In this document: in pieces, positions 10,301-17,506 of the stretch
Layout of the letters: each line of letters starts with the position of its first letter
Numbering within the stretch: the stretch's first letter is position 1
Assembly (NCBI GenBank): GCA_003151515.1
Contig: PLXS01000010.1
Span: forward strand, 62,001 to 126,000
Reading direction: 5' to 3'
Length of the DNA: 64,000 nt
Source: Opitutaceae bacterium
GTDB taxonomy: Bacteria; Verrucomicrobiota; Verrucomicrobiia; Opitutales; Opitutaceae
Program-made: the position numbers and the translations under genes
The notes under the pieces: model-generated
Databases searched by the model: none
What the model was told of the DNA's origin: nothing
Seen by the model: only the letters and a program-made list of their open reading frames with translations

Positions 10301-10548
10301 GCCAAACCTACCAGTGGACGCTCCTCGCTGCCACAGGGGGAATAACGGGCTTCACGGGCTCGAACCAGTTTTTTGTGGACAGCTCCAGTTACTTCTTGAA
10401 CGGGACTAGCGGCGGCATTTTCTCCGTCTCGGTGAGCGGAAACGACCTGATGCTCAATTTCACTCCGGTGCCCGAGCCGTCGACCTGGGCGATGATGGCG
10501 AGCGGACTCTGCGCCCTGGCGGCCGCAGTGCGCCGGCGCAGGCGTTGA
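7342..10548 (+). CDS. Autotransporter-type beta-strand repeat protein with PEP-CTERM tail (protein 1)
   Basis: This is an exported surface protein of about 1068 residues. A signal peptide (MPQVKRCAAVAALSALLFCGRVAAQ) is followed by beta-helical repeats of the autotransporter-associated type, such as GANTYSGGTSITNGG, GANTYTGGTTVNND and GANTYNGGTTVGDH. The tail is PEP-CTERM: VPEPSTWAMMAS, a hydrophobic helix, then RRRRR. That tail predicts processing by an exosortase, with no C-terminal beta-barrel. The centre holds repeats with regularly placed cysteines (SRCSTFSGG, CYTIGN, ITLCGGG), two of which are nearly identical at DNA level. A TTG at 7324 is possible, but the ATG at 7342 begins the signal peptide. 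The next gene overlaps its stop codon. Confidence 0.88.
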   Translation: MPQVKRCAAVAALSALLFCGRVAAQTLTWSNGDVNGIWSDEANFSVVNPTGPYEVDFNLGNFESGPVTSSVDSSTYSISTLSIYGSVTNGLNLNSASEGSLNIASSLIDSSPSPVNISVSIAGTGSVANSGSGNLTLSGANTYSGGTSITNGGELVIGSSSTGVNSCVSVGPVGTGTLMLGSGVNLTTADSSCYTLGNTINLCGGGTVYLLYGTDNPMLTLRGTITGSAGLEVASTGIDSDFSDYLALTSRCSTFSGGVYVDEGWTTLAVGASSTGTGDNVTAGPLGTSTLMLSNGNNFTTTGSRCITIGNNITLCGNSEDWVYLLYSNNNPMLTLSGMISGNPALEVASTGIDSDYSDYLALTSRCSTFSGGVYVDEGWTTLAVGASSTGTGDNVTAGPLGTGMLMLSNGNNFTTVDSNCYTIGNDITLCGGGTVYLLSGTNTDTMLTLTGMISGASTLQVGGNEYNNYLALTSGCSTFTGGLRVESDTTVAVGASSTASEGIVSQGPLGKGTLMLSEGSNFTTTGGGCYTIDNAITLCGGGTVTLLGGSMGTMLTLNGAINGSSMIEVAAPGCSPTNTLTLTNPLSTFGGGILVDSGNTTLVVGASGMSMAGSITSSPLGTGTLALGSGTTLTTPNATPITVLNAIQLCGCVTFGGSSSGILSILGTISNYYGPGMLVIDGPTDLEGANTYTGGTTVNNDATVTVGSNTGLGSGAVTVNAGTLNFSSMSPTLNDLTLESASTINFAAGSTPTIVDMTSDSSGSGNVINLGSGPGSSQLTIQVDSDPNYYGTIAGTGRLVVTTGSNGTLDLFGANTYNGGTTVGDHTLLVASNNSAFGTGAVTVNSGGVLGVDNGITIANQITVNNGASIGGYGTIAPSSPDTIKIAGGSGITGGRGSFIGNGDVNHPVVGTLSFGLNASLVFGCAGGMQFSIMNAGGTAGTDYSQVDTVGTLNVSATSGDPFNIQLVGVASDGQTIRTANTFNSGQTYQWTLLAATGGITGFTGSNQFFVDSSSYFLNGTSGGIFSVSVSGNDLMLNFTPVPEPSTWAMMASGLCALAAAVRRRRR
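8030..8589 (+). repeat. Near-identical direct repeat inside PEP-CTERM protein 1 (8030-8244 and 8375-8589)
   Basis: Two copies of about 215 bp lie exactly 345 bp (115 codons) apart and differ at only a handful of bases. Both encode the segment from LEVASTGIDSD through TTLAVGASSTG to NGNNFTT. The unit is in frame, so it adds one beta-helix module. The near identity points to a recent internal duplication or gene conversion. Confidence 0.85.
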
Positions 10549-12155
10549 CTTTTCGCCCCGCCCTCATTGCCGCGGCCGCGCTGCTGGCGGCCTCGGGGTG
10601 CGCCCGCCGGGAGACGCCGGCCGAGGCGGCCGTCCGCTCCCAGACGCTGCTCCTCGGCAACGGCGCGGAGCCCGAGGACCTGGATCCCCAGGTCGTGACG
10701 GCGTACACGGACCAGAACATCCTCCTGGCGCTCTTCGAGGGCCTGACGGCTGTCGACGAGAAGACCTCGCGCGCCGTCCCCGCCGCCGCGCAGAGCTGGG
10801 AAGTGTCCGCGGACGGGCTTGCCTGGACGTTCCACCTGCGCGACGGCCTTCGCTGGTCGAACGGCGAGGCGCTGACCGCGGACGACTTCGTGCAGTCCTG
10901 GCGGCGGATGCTGACGCCGGCCTTCGCCGCCGAGTACGCCTACATCCTCTACCCCATAAGGAACGCCCGGGCGTTCAACGAGGGGGCGGTCTCCGACCCG
11001 TCGTCGCTCGGGCTGAGCGCGCCGGACGCGCGCACGGTGCGGATCCTTCTCGCGCAGCGCACGCCCTACCTGCCCGAGCTTGTCGCCCAGCCCCCCTGGT
11101 TTCCGGTGAACCCCCGGGTCCTCGGGCGCTTCGGGGCGCTCACCAGGCGTGGGACCCCGTGGACCCGCGAGGGCAACCTCGTGGGCAACGGGCCCTTCAC
11201 GCTTGAGCAATGGGTCCCCAACTCGAGGATCGTTGTGGCGAGGAGCGCCACCTACTGGGACGCCGGAGCGGTGACCCTGCGCCAGATCGTCTTCCTGCCT
11301 ACCGAGAGCGCGGACGTGGAGGAGCGGGACTTCCGCGCGGGCCAGGTCCACGTGACCTACGCGCTGCCCGTGGCGAAGATCCAGCAGTACCGCAGGAACG
11401 CGCCGCAGCGGCTGCGGGTCGACCCCTTCCTGCAGACCTTCTTCTTGAGGTTCAACGTGGGGCGGGCGCCCCTCGGGGACCCGAGGATCCGCAGGGCCCT
11501 GTCCCTGGCGATCGACAGGGACGCGATCGCGCGCCGCGTCCTCTTCGGGGCCTATCCCGCGGCGCACTCGTTCACCCCGCCCGACTGCGGCGGCTACAGC
11601 GCCAGGGCGGCCGTCGCGTTCGACCCGGCCCTCGCGCGAAGGCTCCTGTCGGAGGCGGGCCACCCCGGCGGGGCGGGCCTGCCGCCGATCGAGGTCCAGG
11701 CGCGAAATGACGAGGTGCAGCCCGTCGTCATGGAGGCCGTGCAGGAGATGTGGCGAAGCGAGCTCGGCGTTCGCGTCACGCTGGCGACGCTCGAGCAAAA
11801 GACCTGGCTGCAGAACCAGCAGACGCTCAACTACTCGGTATCGACCGCGGGCTGGGCCGGCGACTTCATGGACCCGGTCACCTTCCTCGACCTCTTCGTC
11901 ACGGGCGGCGGCAACAACTGGACGGGATGGGGTGACGGAGCCTACGACCGCATGATCGCCGCCGCCGCCGAGGCGCGCGAGCCCCCCGCTCGGATGGAGG
12001 CCTTCCAGGGCGCGGAGGCCTACCTCCTTGAGGAGGGCCCCGTCGCGCCCCTCTACTTCGGCGCCCACTCCTACCTGATCCAGCCCTATGTCAAGGGGTG
12101 GACCCCCGCCCTTCTCGGCTTCCACCGCTACGCGTACGTGCGCCTTGAACAGTGA
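10545..12155 (+). CDS. Oligopeptide ABC transporter substrate-binding lipoprotein (OppA type)
   Basis: This 536-residue protein belongs to the SBP family 5 (peptide/nickel-binding). It starts with a lipoprotein signal (ALLAASGC) and then has the usual family blocks: GAEPEDLDPQ, SWEVSADGLAWTFHLRDGLRWSNGEALTADDF split over about residues 85-115, VGNGPFTLEQW, and PRIRRALSLAIDRDAI. The length is typical of OppA. It starts with TTG inside the stop of the preceding gene (TTGA overlap), so it is translationally coupled to the PEP-CTERM gene, which is an odd pairing. No permease or ATPase subunits lie beside it, so it must use a transporter encoded elsewhere or be an orphan binding protein. Confidence 0.9.
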   Translation: MTFRPALIAAAALLAASGCARRETPAEAAVRSQTLLLGNGAEPEDLDPQVVTAYTDQNILLALFEGLTAVDEKTSRAVPAAAQSWEVSADGLAWTFHLRDGLRWSNGEALTADDFVQSWRRMLTPAFAAEYAYILYPIRNARAFNEGAVSDPSSLGLSAPDARTVRILLAQRTPYLPELVAQPPWFPVNPRVLGRFGALTRRGTPWTREGNLVGNGPFTLEQWVPNSRIVVARSATYWDAGAVTLRQIVFLPTESADVEERDFRAGQVHVTYALPVAKIQQYRRNAPQRLRVDPFLQTFFLRFNVGRAPLGDPRIRRALSLAIDRDAIARRVLFGAYPAAHSFTPPDCGGYSARAAVAFDPALARRLLSEAGHPGGAGLPPIEVQARNDEVQPVVMEAVQEMWRSELGVRVTLATLEQKTWLQNQQTLNYSVSTAGWAGDFMDPVTFLDLFVTGGGNNWTGWGDGAYDRMIAAAAEAREPPARMEAFQGAEAYLLEEGPVAPLYFGAHSYLIQPYVKGWTPALLGFHRYAYVRLEQ

Positions 12156-12201
12156 CGTATCGAGTTGTCGGCGGCGGTTTCTGCGCCTAGATGGTGCACC
12201 G

Positions 12202-12708
12202 ATGCGACAGATCCTCGCCCCGCTCGCCCTCCTCGCCCTGGCTGCGGCCCCCTGCCGCGCCGACACCATAACGTTCGCGAGGGTCTGGCCGCAGTGGCAC
12301 GACAGCGGCTCGTTCGAGAGCTACCACGAGTACAGGACGGGCAAGGAGCTGGTCCAGGACTGGATCGTGATGCGCACCCAGCCCAAGAGCCGCAGCGGAC
12401 TCTACTTCCTGACGCGGGTCCTAAACCACGGGCCGGCCCTCGCCTCCGCCACCTTCACGGTGCGCGTGATCAAGCCCGACTCGGTCGAGACCCGCGTCTA
12501 CAGCTTCCCGGCCACCGTGCCCGCCGGCAGCCGCCTCTTCGAGATCGGGCTCACGGGCACGGACTGGGCCTCGTCGCACGTCCTGCCGGTCGCATGGGAG
12601 GTGGAGCTGCGCTCGGCGGACGGCACGCTCCTCGCCGAGACCTCGAACTTCCTCTGGGAAAAGCCCGGCCCGCAGGCGCGGGGACCGGGGCCCGATGATC
12701 GACCCTAG
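12202..12708 (+). CDS. Small exported protein of unknown function
   Basis: This is a 168-residue protein with a signal peptide (MRQILAPLALLALAAAPCRA). The mature part looks like an all-beta domain (HDSGSFESYHEYRTGKELV, SATFTVRVIKPDS, VPVAWEVELRSADG-like strands) and I do not recognise the family. The frame extends upstream to 12088, but that part overlaps the substrate-binding gene, so the ATG at 12202 directly before the signal peptide is chosen. Its last 14 bases overlap the next gene, suggesting coupling. Confidence 0.65.
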   Translation: MRQILAPLALLALAAAPCRADTITFARVWPQWHDSGSFESYHEYRTGKELVQDWIVMRTQPKSRSGLYFLTRVLNHGPALASATFTVRVIKPDSVETRVYSFPATVPAGSRLFEIGLTGTDWASSHVLPVAWEVELRSADGTLLAETSNFLWEKPGPQARGPGPDDRP

Positions 12709-13300
12709 CAACGTCACCGACACGTCGAGGGCACCCGCCGCGCTCGAGGAGTTCCTGCTCTTCTGCATCGTCGTGGCGGGCAAGAACGCCGACCAGCAGT
12801 CGGCGAAGCTCGAGGGGTTCCTGCGCGGCCGAAGCCCATTCGTGTTCATCCGCGAGTGCGCCGGGAACGGGAGCCTCGGCCGGCGCCTGAGGGAGGTGCG
12901 CCTGGGCAAGTACACGCTCCTCGGCCGCAGCTTCCGCCAGCTCGCCGAGTCGAACGTCGACCTGCGCTCCTGCCCCTGGGAGACGCTCACGCGCTTCCCG
13001 GGCATCGGGATAAAGACCGCGAAGTTCTTCGTCCTTCACTCCCGCCCGGGGCAGATGCACGGCGTCCTGGACACCCATGTGCTCTCCTGGATGCGCGAGC
13101 ACTGGGCCGGCGCCGGTAAGAGGGCCCTAGCCGTGCCCAGGCATTCGCCGCAGGACCCCGGCGCGTACCGGTTCTGGGAGACCGTCTACTTCGGGATGGT
13201 CGCCGGGATGCACCACGGGGCACCCGGGGCGCGGGCCGTGGACTGGGCCCGCTTCGACCTCGACCTCTGGAAGGAGCGGCGCGGGGGCCCCGCCGCCTAG
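12695..13300 (+). CDS. Helix-hairpin-helix DNA glycosylase-like protein
   Basis: This 201-residue protein carries what looks like the core of the HhH-GPD superfamily: FPGIGIKTAKFF (hairpin with the Lys used by bifunctional glycosylases) followed about 22 residues later by LDTHVL, the position of the catalytic Asp in endonuclease III. It lacks the C-terminal four-cysteine [4Fe-4S] cluster of Nth/MutY and is shorter. It may excise damaged bases, or be a relative that binds DNA without catalysis. Its start overlaps the preceding gene by 14 bp, and its stop shares the CTAG tetranucleotide with the convergent glyoxalase gene. Confidence 0.62.
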   Translation: MIDPSNVTDTSRAPAALEEFLLFCIVVAGKNADQQSAKLEGFLRGRSPFVFIRECAGNGSLGRRLREVRLGKYTLLGRSFRQLAESNVDLRSCPWETLTRFPGIGIKTAKFFVLHSRPGQMHGVLDTHVLSWMREHWAGAGKRALAVPRHSPQDPGAYRFWETVYFGMVAGMHHGAPGARAVDWARFDLDLWKERRGGPAA

Positions 13301-13674
13301 CCGCGCTGGATCAGCTCGACCTCGTAGCCCTCCGGGGCGTCGATGAACGCGATCACGGAGCCTGAGCCGGTCTGCGTCGGGCCGTCGCTCAGGCGGTAGC
13401 CCTTCTTCTCAAGGTCGGCCGCGAAGGCGGCCAGGTTGTCCACCTCGAACGCGAGGTGCATGAGGTCCGGCTGGACCTGGACCGGGGGGCCGTCCGGCAG
13501 CTGGCAGATCTCGATCTCCTCGTCGCTGTTCGGCGTCCGGATGAAGGCGAGCTGCGCGCCGCGAGGCGACTTGTGCCTGCGGCTGACCTTGAGCCCCAGG
13601 GCTTCCTCGTAGAATTTGACGGTGCGCTCGAGGTCGTTCACGCGCATACGGGTGTGGAGGAGTTTCTTGACCAT
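13297..13674 (-). CDS. gloA: Lactoylglutathione lyase (glyoxalase I, VOC family)
   Basis: This 125-residue protein detoxifies methylglyoxal-glutathione hemithioacetal. All four expected metal ligands of the E. coli GloA pattern can be placed: His in LLHTRMRV, Glu in DEEIEIC, His in LMHLAFEV and Glu in YEVELIQRG. The N-terminal motif RVNDLERTVKFYEEALGLKV is characteristic. The frame is open further upstream, but the ATG at 13674 (MVKKLLHTRMRV) matches the family start. It is convergent with the HhH gene, with both stops inside one CTAG. Confidence 0.9.
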   Translation of the reverse strand: MVKKLLHTRMRVNDLERTVKFYEEALGLKVSRRHKSPRGAQLAFIRTPNSDEEIEICQLPDGPPVQVQPDLMHLAFEVDNLAAFAADLEKKGYRLSDGPTQTGSGSVIAFIDAPEGYEVELIQRG

Positions 13675-13796
13675 GGGCAGACGATAGACCGCGCCCCCCT
13701 CGTCCGCAAGCGCCGCCTCCCGGACCCGAGGGCATTTGTCGCAATCGCGTTGGACATCGGGGCCTGCCCGGGGCACGCTTCCTTCCGACAATCCCC

Positions 13797-14846
13797 ATGA
13801 AAACCCCCGCCGTCAGAGCGCTTGGCATACTAATCGCGGCCTCGGCCGCAGCGGTCGCCGCCCCCGACCCGAACTGGCTGGACCACGACCGGGACCGGCC
13901 CCAGCCGGCGCTCGTCGACCCCGGCACGTTCAGCTCGCAGGAGCAGCCCGGAAGGCCGCCCTCGGACGCGGTCGTGCTCTTCGACGGCAGGGACATCTCG
14001 CAGTGGGTCGCGATGGACGGAAGCCCGACCAAGTGGGTCGTGAAGAACGGCCTCATGGAGTGCGTCCCCGGAAGCGGCTACGTGCGCACGCTCGAGTCCT
14101 TCGGCGACTGCCAGCTTCACGTGGAGTGGGCCTCGCCCACCCCGCCGCACGGCGACAGCCAGGGCCGCGGCAACAGCGGCGTCTTCTTCGGCTACGACCG
14201 CTACGAGTGCCAGGTGCTCGACTCCTACCAGAACAAGTCCTACGCCGACGGCTCCGCGGCGGCGATCTACGGGCAGTACCCGCCCCTGGTGAACGTCATG
14301 CTCCCGCCCGGCCAGTGGGAGGTCTACGACATCATCTGGACCGCCCCCCGCTTTGACGAGGACGGCAAGCTCCTAAAGAAGGCGCATGAGACCGTGTTCC
14401 ACAACGGAGTCCTCGTGCAGAACAACGTGGCGCTCACCGGGCCCACGGGCTGGATCGGCCGGGCGCCCTACAAGGCGCACCCGGAGCGCCTCCCGATCGC
14501 GCTCCAGGACCACGGCAACCCGGTGCGCTTCCGCAACATATGGGTGCGCGAGCTCGGCAACCCGCGCCACAAGGAGTTCATGCTGCCGGACGCCCTGCTT
14601 GCCACCTATGCCGGGGACTACGGGCAGGATCCCAGGAACACGGTGCACGTGCGCCGTCTCGCCGACGGGCTCCTCACGATGAACCTCGGCGGCGCCGACA
14701 TCGTGCTTCACGCAATGTCCATGACCCGGTTCTACTGCCCGACGACCGACGTGCAGTGCGAGTTCAACTTCTCCGGCCCGAAGAAGGAGATGGATGTCAG
14801 CGTGGGCGACGAGCACGTCATGCGGATGGAGAGGCTGGAGCCCTAG
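13797..14846 (+). CDS. Exported DUF1080 (3-keto-disaccharide hydrolase-type) protein
   Basis: This 349-residue exported protein has a DUF1080 domain, a concanavalin-like beta-sandwich abundant in Verrucomicrobia and Planctomycetes and linked to hydrolysis of 3-keto-glycosides. The signal peptide is ALGILIAASAAAVA. The family core is visible as VVLFDGRDISQW (about residue 60), the central NSGVFFGYDRYECQVLDSY and the C-terminal RFRNIWVRELG near 248. After the domain there is an extra tail of about 95 residues that I do not recognise. It stands alone between divergent and convergent neighbours. Confidence 0.87.
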   Translation: MKTPAVRALGILIAASAAAVAAPDPNWLDHDRDRPQPALVDPGTFSSQEQPGRPPSDAVVLFDGRDISQWVAMDGSPTKWVVKNGLMECVPGSGYVRTLESFGDCQLHVEWASPTPPHGDSQGRGNSGVFFGYDRYECQVLDSYQNKSYADGSAAAIYGQYPPLVNVMLPPGQWEVYDIIWTAPRFDEDGKLLKKAHETVFHNGVLVQNNVALTGPTGWIGRAPYKAHPERLPIALQDHGNPVRFRNIWVRELGNPRHKEFMLPDALLATYAGDYGQDPRNTVHVRRLADGLLTMNLGGADIVLHAMSMTRFYCPTTDVQCEFNFSGPKKEMDVSVGDEHVMRMERLEP

Positions 14847-14872
14847 GCCCCAGGCCCCCCGGCCGCCGCGGG

Positions 14873-15892
14873 CTAGAAATCGTAGCTCAGGTTCAGCCGG
14901 AACAGGTTCCGGGCGACCAGCTGGTCGCCCCTGACGTGCACGTAGAGCGGCAGCTCCACGTCGGCGTAGACCTTGAAGGGGCGCAGGTCGAACTCGAGTC
15001 CGGGGGCGGCGAACAGGCGGGCGAATCCCGAAGCCACGGGATCGGCCGCGTTCGCGCCCGTGTCGCGGGTTCGCAGCGAGACCTTGAGCTGGCCGATCGG
15101 GACAACGGCTAGCCGGCCGATCCTGAAGCCGGTGTAGTAGGCCCCGAGCGAGAGGTCGAGCTCCGTGCCTGGCCGGTACTGGACCTGGCTCAGCACGGGC
15201 ACGTCCAGCATCCCCTGCACGAGCCCCTGCCAGCCCGAGTCCCCCAGGCCAAAGCGGTCGAATCCCCCGAAGAGGAGGTCGGTGCTGCCGGTGCCTATCT
15301 CGGAGTCCCTGTCGACGTCGTCCCAGGCGTCCTCGGCCGTGTAGCTTCCGGTGGGAAGCTTCAGCCCGAACATGAGGCCCTGCGACATGTCCGGGGAGAA
15401 GCCCGTGTACATGCCCTCGATGCGGACGTCGCCGATGCCGCTGAAGTTTACCGTGACGATGTCCGTTCCGGTGGCGCCCCCCGTGGTCACGAAATGGCGC
15501 ACCTCATACGGAAGCTCGAGGCGCAGGCCCCAGGAGTTCGTGTACATCTGCTCGTAGCCGAATGTCAGGAAACTCGTCCGGATGTTCTTGTCCGGGTTGT
15601 CGGCACCAGGCGCCTCCGAGCTGCCGCTCCAGTCGGTTGTCTGGTCCTGGTAGTCGTAGTCAATGTACGTCTCGGCGCCCATTCCGGTCGGAAGCGTTGA
15701 GCTCGTTCCGACCTCGTAGATGCCGCAGCCGCAGGCGCATGCCAGGGCCAGGGACGGCGCAAGAGCGAGCGCGGCGCCGAGAAAGAGGCGCGTTTGGGCC
15801 GCGGTCGCTCCGGATGCGCCGGTTGATTTTGCCGGGGGCGCGTCGCCCCCGCCGCTTATTTCGGGAGGATTCTGATGACAAGAGATTTGCAT
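14873..15892 (-). CDS. Outer-membrane beta-barrel protein with N-terminal CACGCG motif
   Basis: This is a predicted outer-membrane barrel of about 339 residues. After a signal segment (LFLGAALALAPSLALA) the mature start is a dense cysteine cluster (CACGCGIYEVGTSS). The rest has alternating amphipathic strands typical of transporter-like barrels and ends in RLNLSYDF with a terminal Phe, the usual BAM signal. The substrate is unknown; the cysteine cluster suggests metal or redox binding but this is inference. The frame is open to 16126, but the ATG at 15892 avoids overlap with the next gene upstream. The 129-residue Cys-motif protein lies 130 bp upstream on the same strand, and the two look like a functional pair. 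Confidence 0.72.
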   Translation of the reverse strand: MQISCHQNPPEISGGGDAPPAKSTGASGATAAQTRLFLGAALALAPSLALACACGCGIYEVGTSSTLPTGMGAETYIDYDYQDQTTDWSGSSEAPGADNPDKNIRTSFLTFGYEQMYTNSWGLRLELPYEVRHFVTTGGATGTDIVTVNFSGIGDVRIEGMYTGFSPDMSQGLMFGLKLPTGSYTAEDAWDDVDRDSEIGTGSTDLLFGGFDRFGLGDSGWQGLVQGMLDVPVLSQVQYRPGTELDLSLGAYYTGFRIGRLAVVPIGQLKVSLRTRDTGANAADPVASGFARLFAAPGLEFDLRPFKVYADVELPLYVHVRGDQLVARNLFRLNLSYDF

Positions 15893-16022
15893 GATTGTTA
15901 CGCGTGTTTGTGATGCGGAGTCCACGCGGATTGCGCAGTCGCCCTCTGGCGGATCCGCCGCGGGCAGGTTCAGGCGCGCGGTCCCAGGCCAAACAAGGGG
16001 CGGGCGCGTGCGCGATCGACAC

Positions 16023-16412
16023 TCAGGCGAGCGCGGCCCTTGGCGGCGGGACAGGCACGTCGGCGTCGCGTGCCAGCTCCGCGGCGGGGGTCCACTCGGG
16101 CCAGCCCCGCCCAGAGTCCAGCGCAATGAAGCGGGCCGGATTCTCGAGGATGAGGATCACCTTGTCCGGGCCCGAAGGCGCCAGCACGGGCGCATGCTGT
16201 CCCTGAGCCTGCCGGGCCCTGCTCACGGCCCGGCAGATCGCGCAGGGGCGCCCCGGGTCGAACGTGTCCTTGGCGGCCGAGACGACCGATTCCATCCTCG
16301 CGTATTCGGCGAACATGCGCGCCCACGCTAACACCTGCGCGACGTCCAGCATCGCCCCGCTGGCGCAGAGCCAAGCAACGAGGAGAAAGACGGCGGATGA
16401 GCGGCGCTTCAA
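16023..16412 (-). CDS. Small exported or membrane-anchored protein with CxxC motif
   Basis: This 129-residue protein has an N-terminal hydrophobic segment (SSAVFLLVAWLCASGAML) followed by a helical stretch (DVAQVLAWARMFAEYARM) and a CAICRAVSRAR motif. I recall similar small proteins next to CGCG-type barrels in Verrucomicrobia but cannot name a characterised member. Its position directly upstream of the CACGCG barrel on the same strand suggests they act together, possibly in metal handling. It is divergent from the isomerase-like gene. Confidence 0.6.
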   Translation of the reverse strand: MKRRSSAVFLLVAWLCASGAMLDVAQVLAWARMFAEYARMESVVSAAKDTFDPGRPCAICRAVSRARQAQGQHAPVLAPSGPDKVILILENPARFIALDSGRGWPEWTPAAELARDADVPVPPPRAALA

Positions 16413-16595
16413 GGGCGGCTAGGCTTGGTCGGCGGGTCGACGCCGCGCAAGACTTTACAGCTCCAAGAACCCCGGCCCCCGGGCGCTCGACAAGTGGCGG
16501 CGATCGATGCAAGGTGTCCCCTTGGATTGGCGCCCCCGCCGAAGCGGCGGACCATCGGGGGGCCCGCACCCCGTCGTTAAACCCCAACACATGCC

Positions 16596-17501
16596 ATGGA
16601 CGAGATTCTCGTGACCCGCCGAGAGGCGTTAGCAAAGACCGCGATGGCGGGCCTCATGCTCCCCCTGGCCGGGGCGGCCCGCGCATTCGGCGCCCTGGAG
16701 GCCGCCGGCCCCGCGGCGGCGCCCCAGGCCGCCGCGCGGCTCAACCTGGGCCTCGCCACCTACTCGTTCCGCAAGCTTCCGGTCGACGCGGCGATCGCCG
16801 CGTGCAAGCTATTGGGTGTCACCTCCGTGTCCGTCTTCCGCGTGCACGTGCCCATCCTCCTCGGGAGCCCGGACGACTGCCGCGACGCCGCGAAGAGGTT
16901 CCGGGACGCTGGGCTATCGATCGCCTCGACGGGCGTCGTGACCCTGAAGGACAGCGAAAGCGTGATGAGGAAGGCCTTCGAGTGCGGGAAGGCCGCGGGC
17001 CTGAGGACCATGACGGCCAGCTACGCCGAGCCGCCCGACCGGGACACCCTCCTCATGACGGAGCGCTTCGTGCGCGAGTACGACATTCGGCTCGCGTTCC
17101 ACAACCACGGGCCGGAGGACAAGATCTTCCCGTCGCCGCTCGACGTGTGGAACGCCGTGCAGCCCTACGACGAGCGCCTGGGGCTTTGCATCGACGTGGG
17201 GCACTCGGCCCGCGCGGGCACCGACCCCGTCGAGGCGATCATGAAGTGCCGCAGCCGGCTCTACGACGTCCACCTGAAGGACACGCTCGCCGGCGCCGGC
17301 GACAGGAAGGACGTCCCCGTCGAGATGGGTTTCGGCCGCCTGGACACAAAGGGGATCATCGCGGCCCTCGTGCGGGTGGGCTTCGCGGGCCAGGCCGGGC
17401 TCGAGGACGAGACCGACGCGGCCGACCCGGTCCCCGGGGTCGCGCAGTCGTTCGGCTACATGCGCGGCGTCCTTGCCGCGACGCCCCCGGCCGCCTCCTG
17501 A
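16596..17501 (+). CDS. Exported sugar phosphate isomerase/epimerase (xylose isomerase-like TIM barrel)
   Basis: This 301-residue protein has a twin-arginine type leader (TRREALAKTAMAGLMLPLAG) and an AP-endonuclease-2/xylose-isomerase-like barrel. Metal-site motifs are readable as LAFHNHGPED, GLCIDVGHS and YDVHLKD, with a late Glu in GLEDETDA. Such exported isomerases in Verrucomicrobia usually accompany Gfo/Idh/MocA oxidoreductases, and one follows 5 bases after its stop. The pair probably oxidises or rearranges sugars in the periplasm. The substrate cannot be read from sequence. Confidence 0.87.
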   Translation: MDEILVTRREALAKTAMAGLMLPLAGAARAFGALEAAGPAAAPQAAARLNLGLATYSFRKLPVDAAIAACKLLGVTSVSVFRVHVPILLGSPDDCRDAAKRFRDAGLSIASTGVVTLKDSESVMRKAFECGKAAGLRTMTASYAEPPDRDTLLMTERFVREYDIRLAFHNHGPEDKIFPSPLDVWNAVQPYDERLGLCIDVGHSARAGTDPVEAIMKCRSRLYDVHLKDTLAGAGDRKDVPVEMGFGRLDTKGIIAALVRVGFAGQAGLEDETDAADPVPGVAQSFGYMRGVLAATPPAAS

Positions 17502-17506
17502 CACTT

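Noticed and set aside
7342..10548. Classical type V autotransporter
   Set aside because: The C-terminus is a PEP-CTERM tail and there is no beta-barrel, so self-transport is not supported.
10389..12269. Long reverse open frame opposite the OppA-like gene
   Set aside because: Low-complexity Arg/Gly/Val translation without motifs; the forward strand encodes a well-conserved substrate-binding protein.
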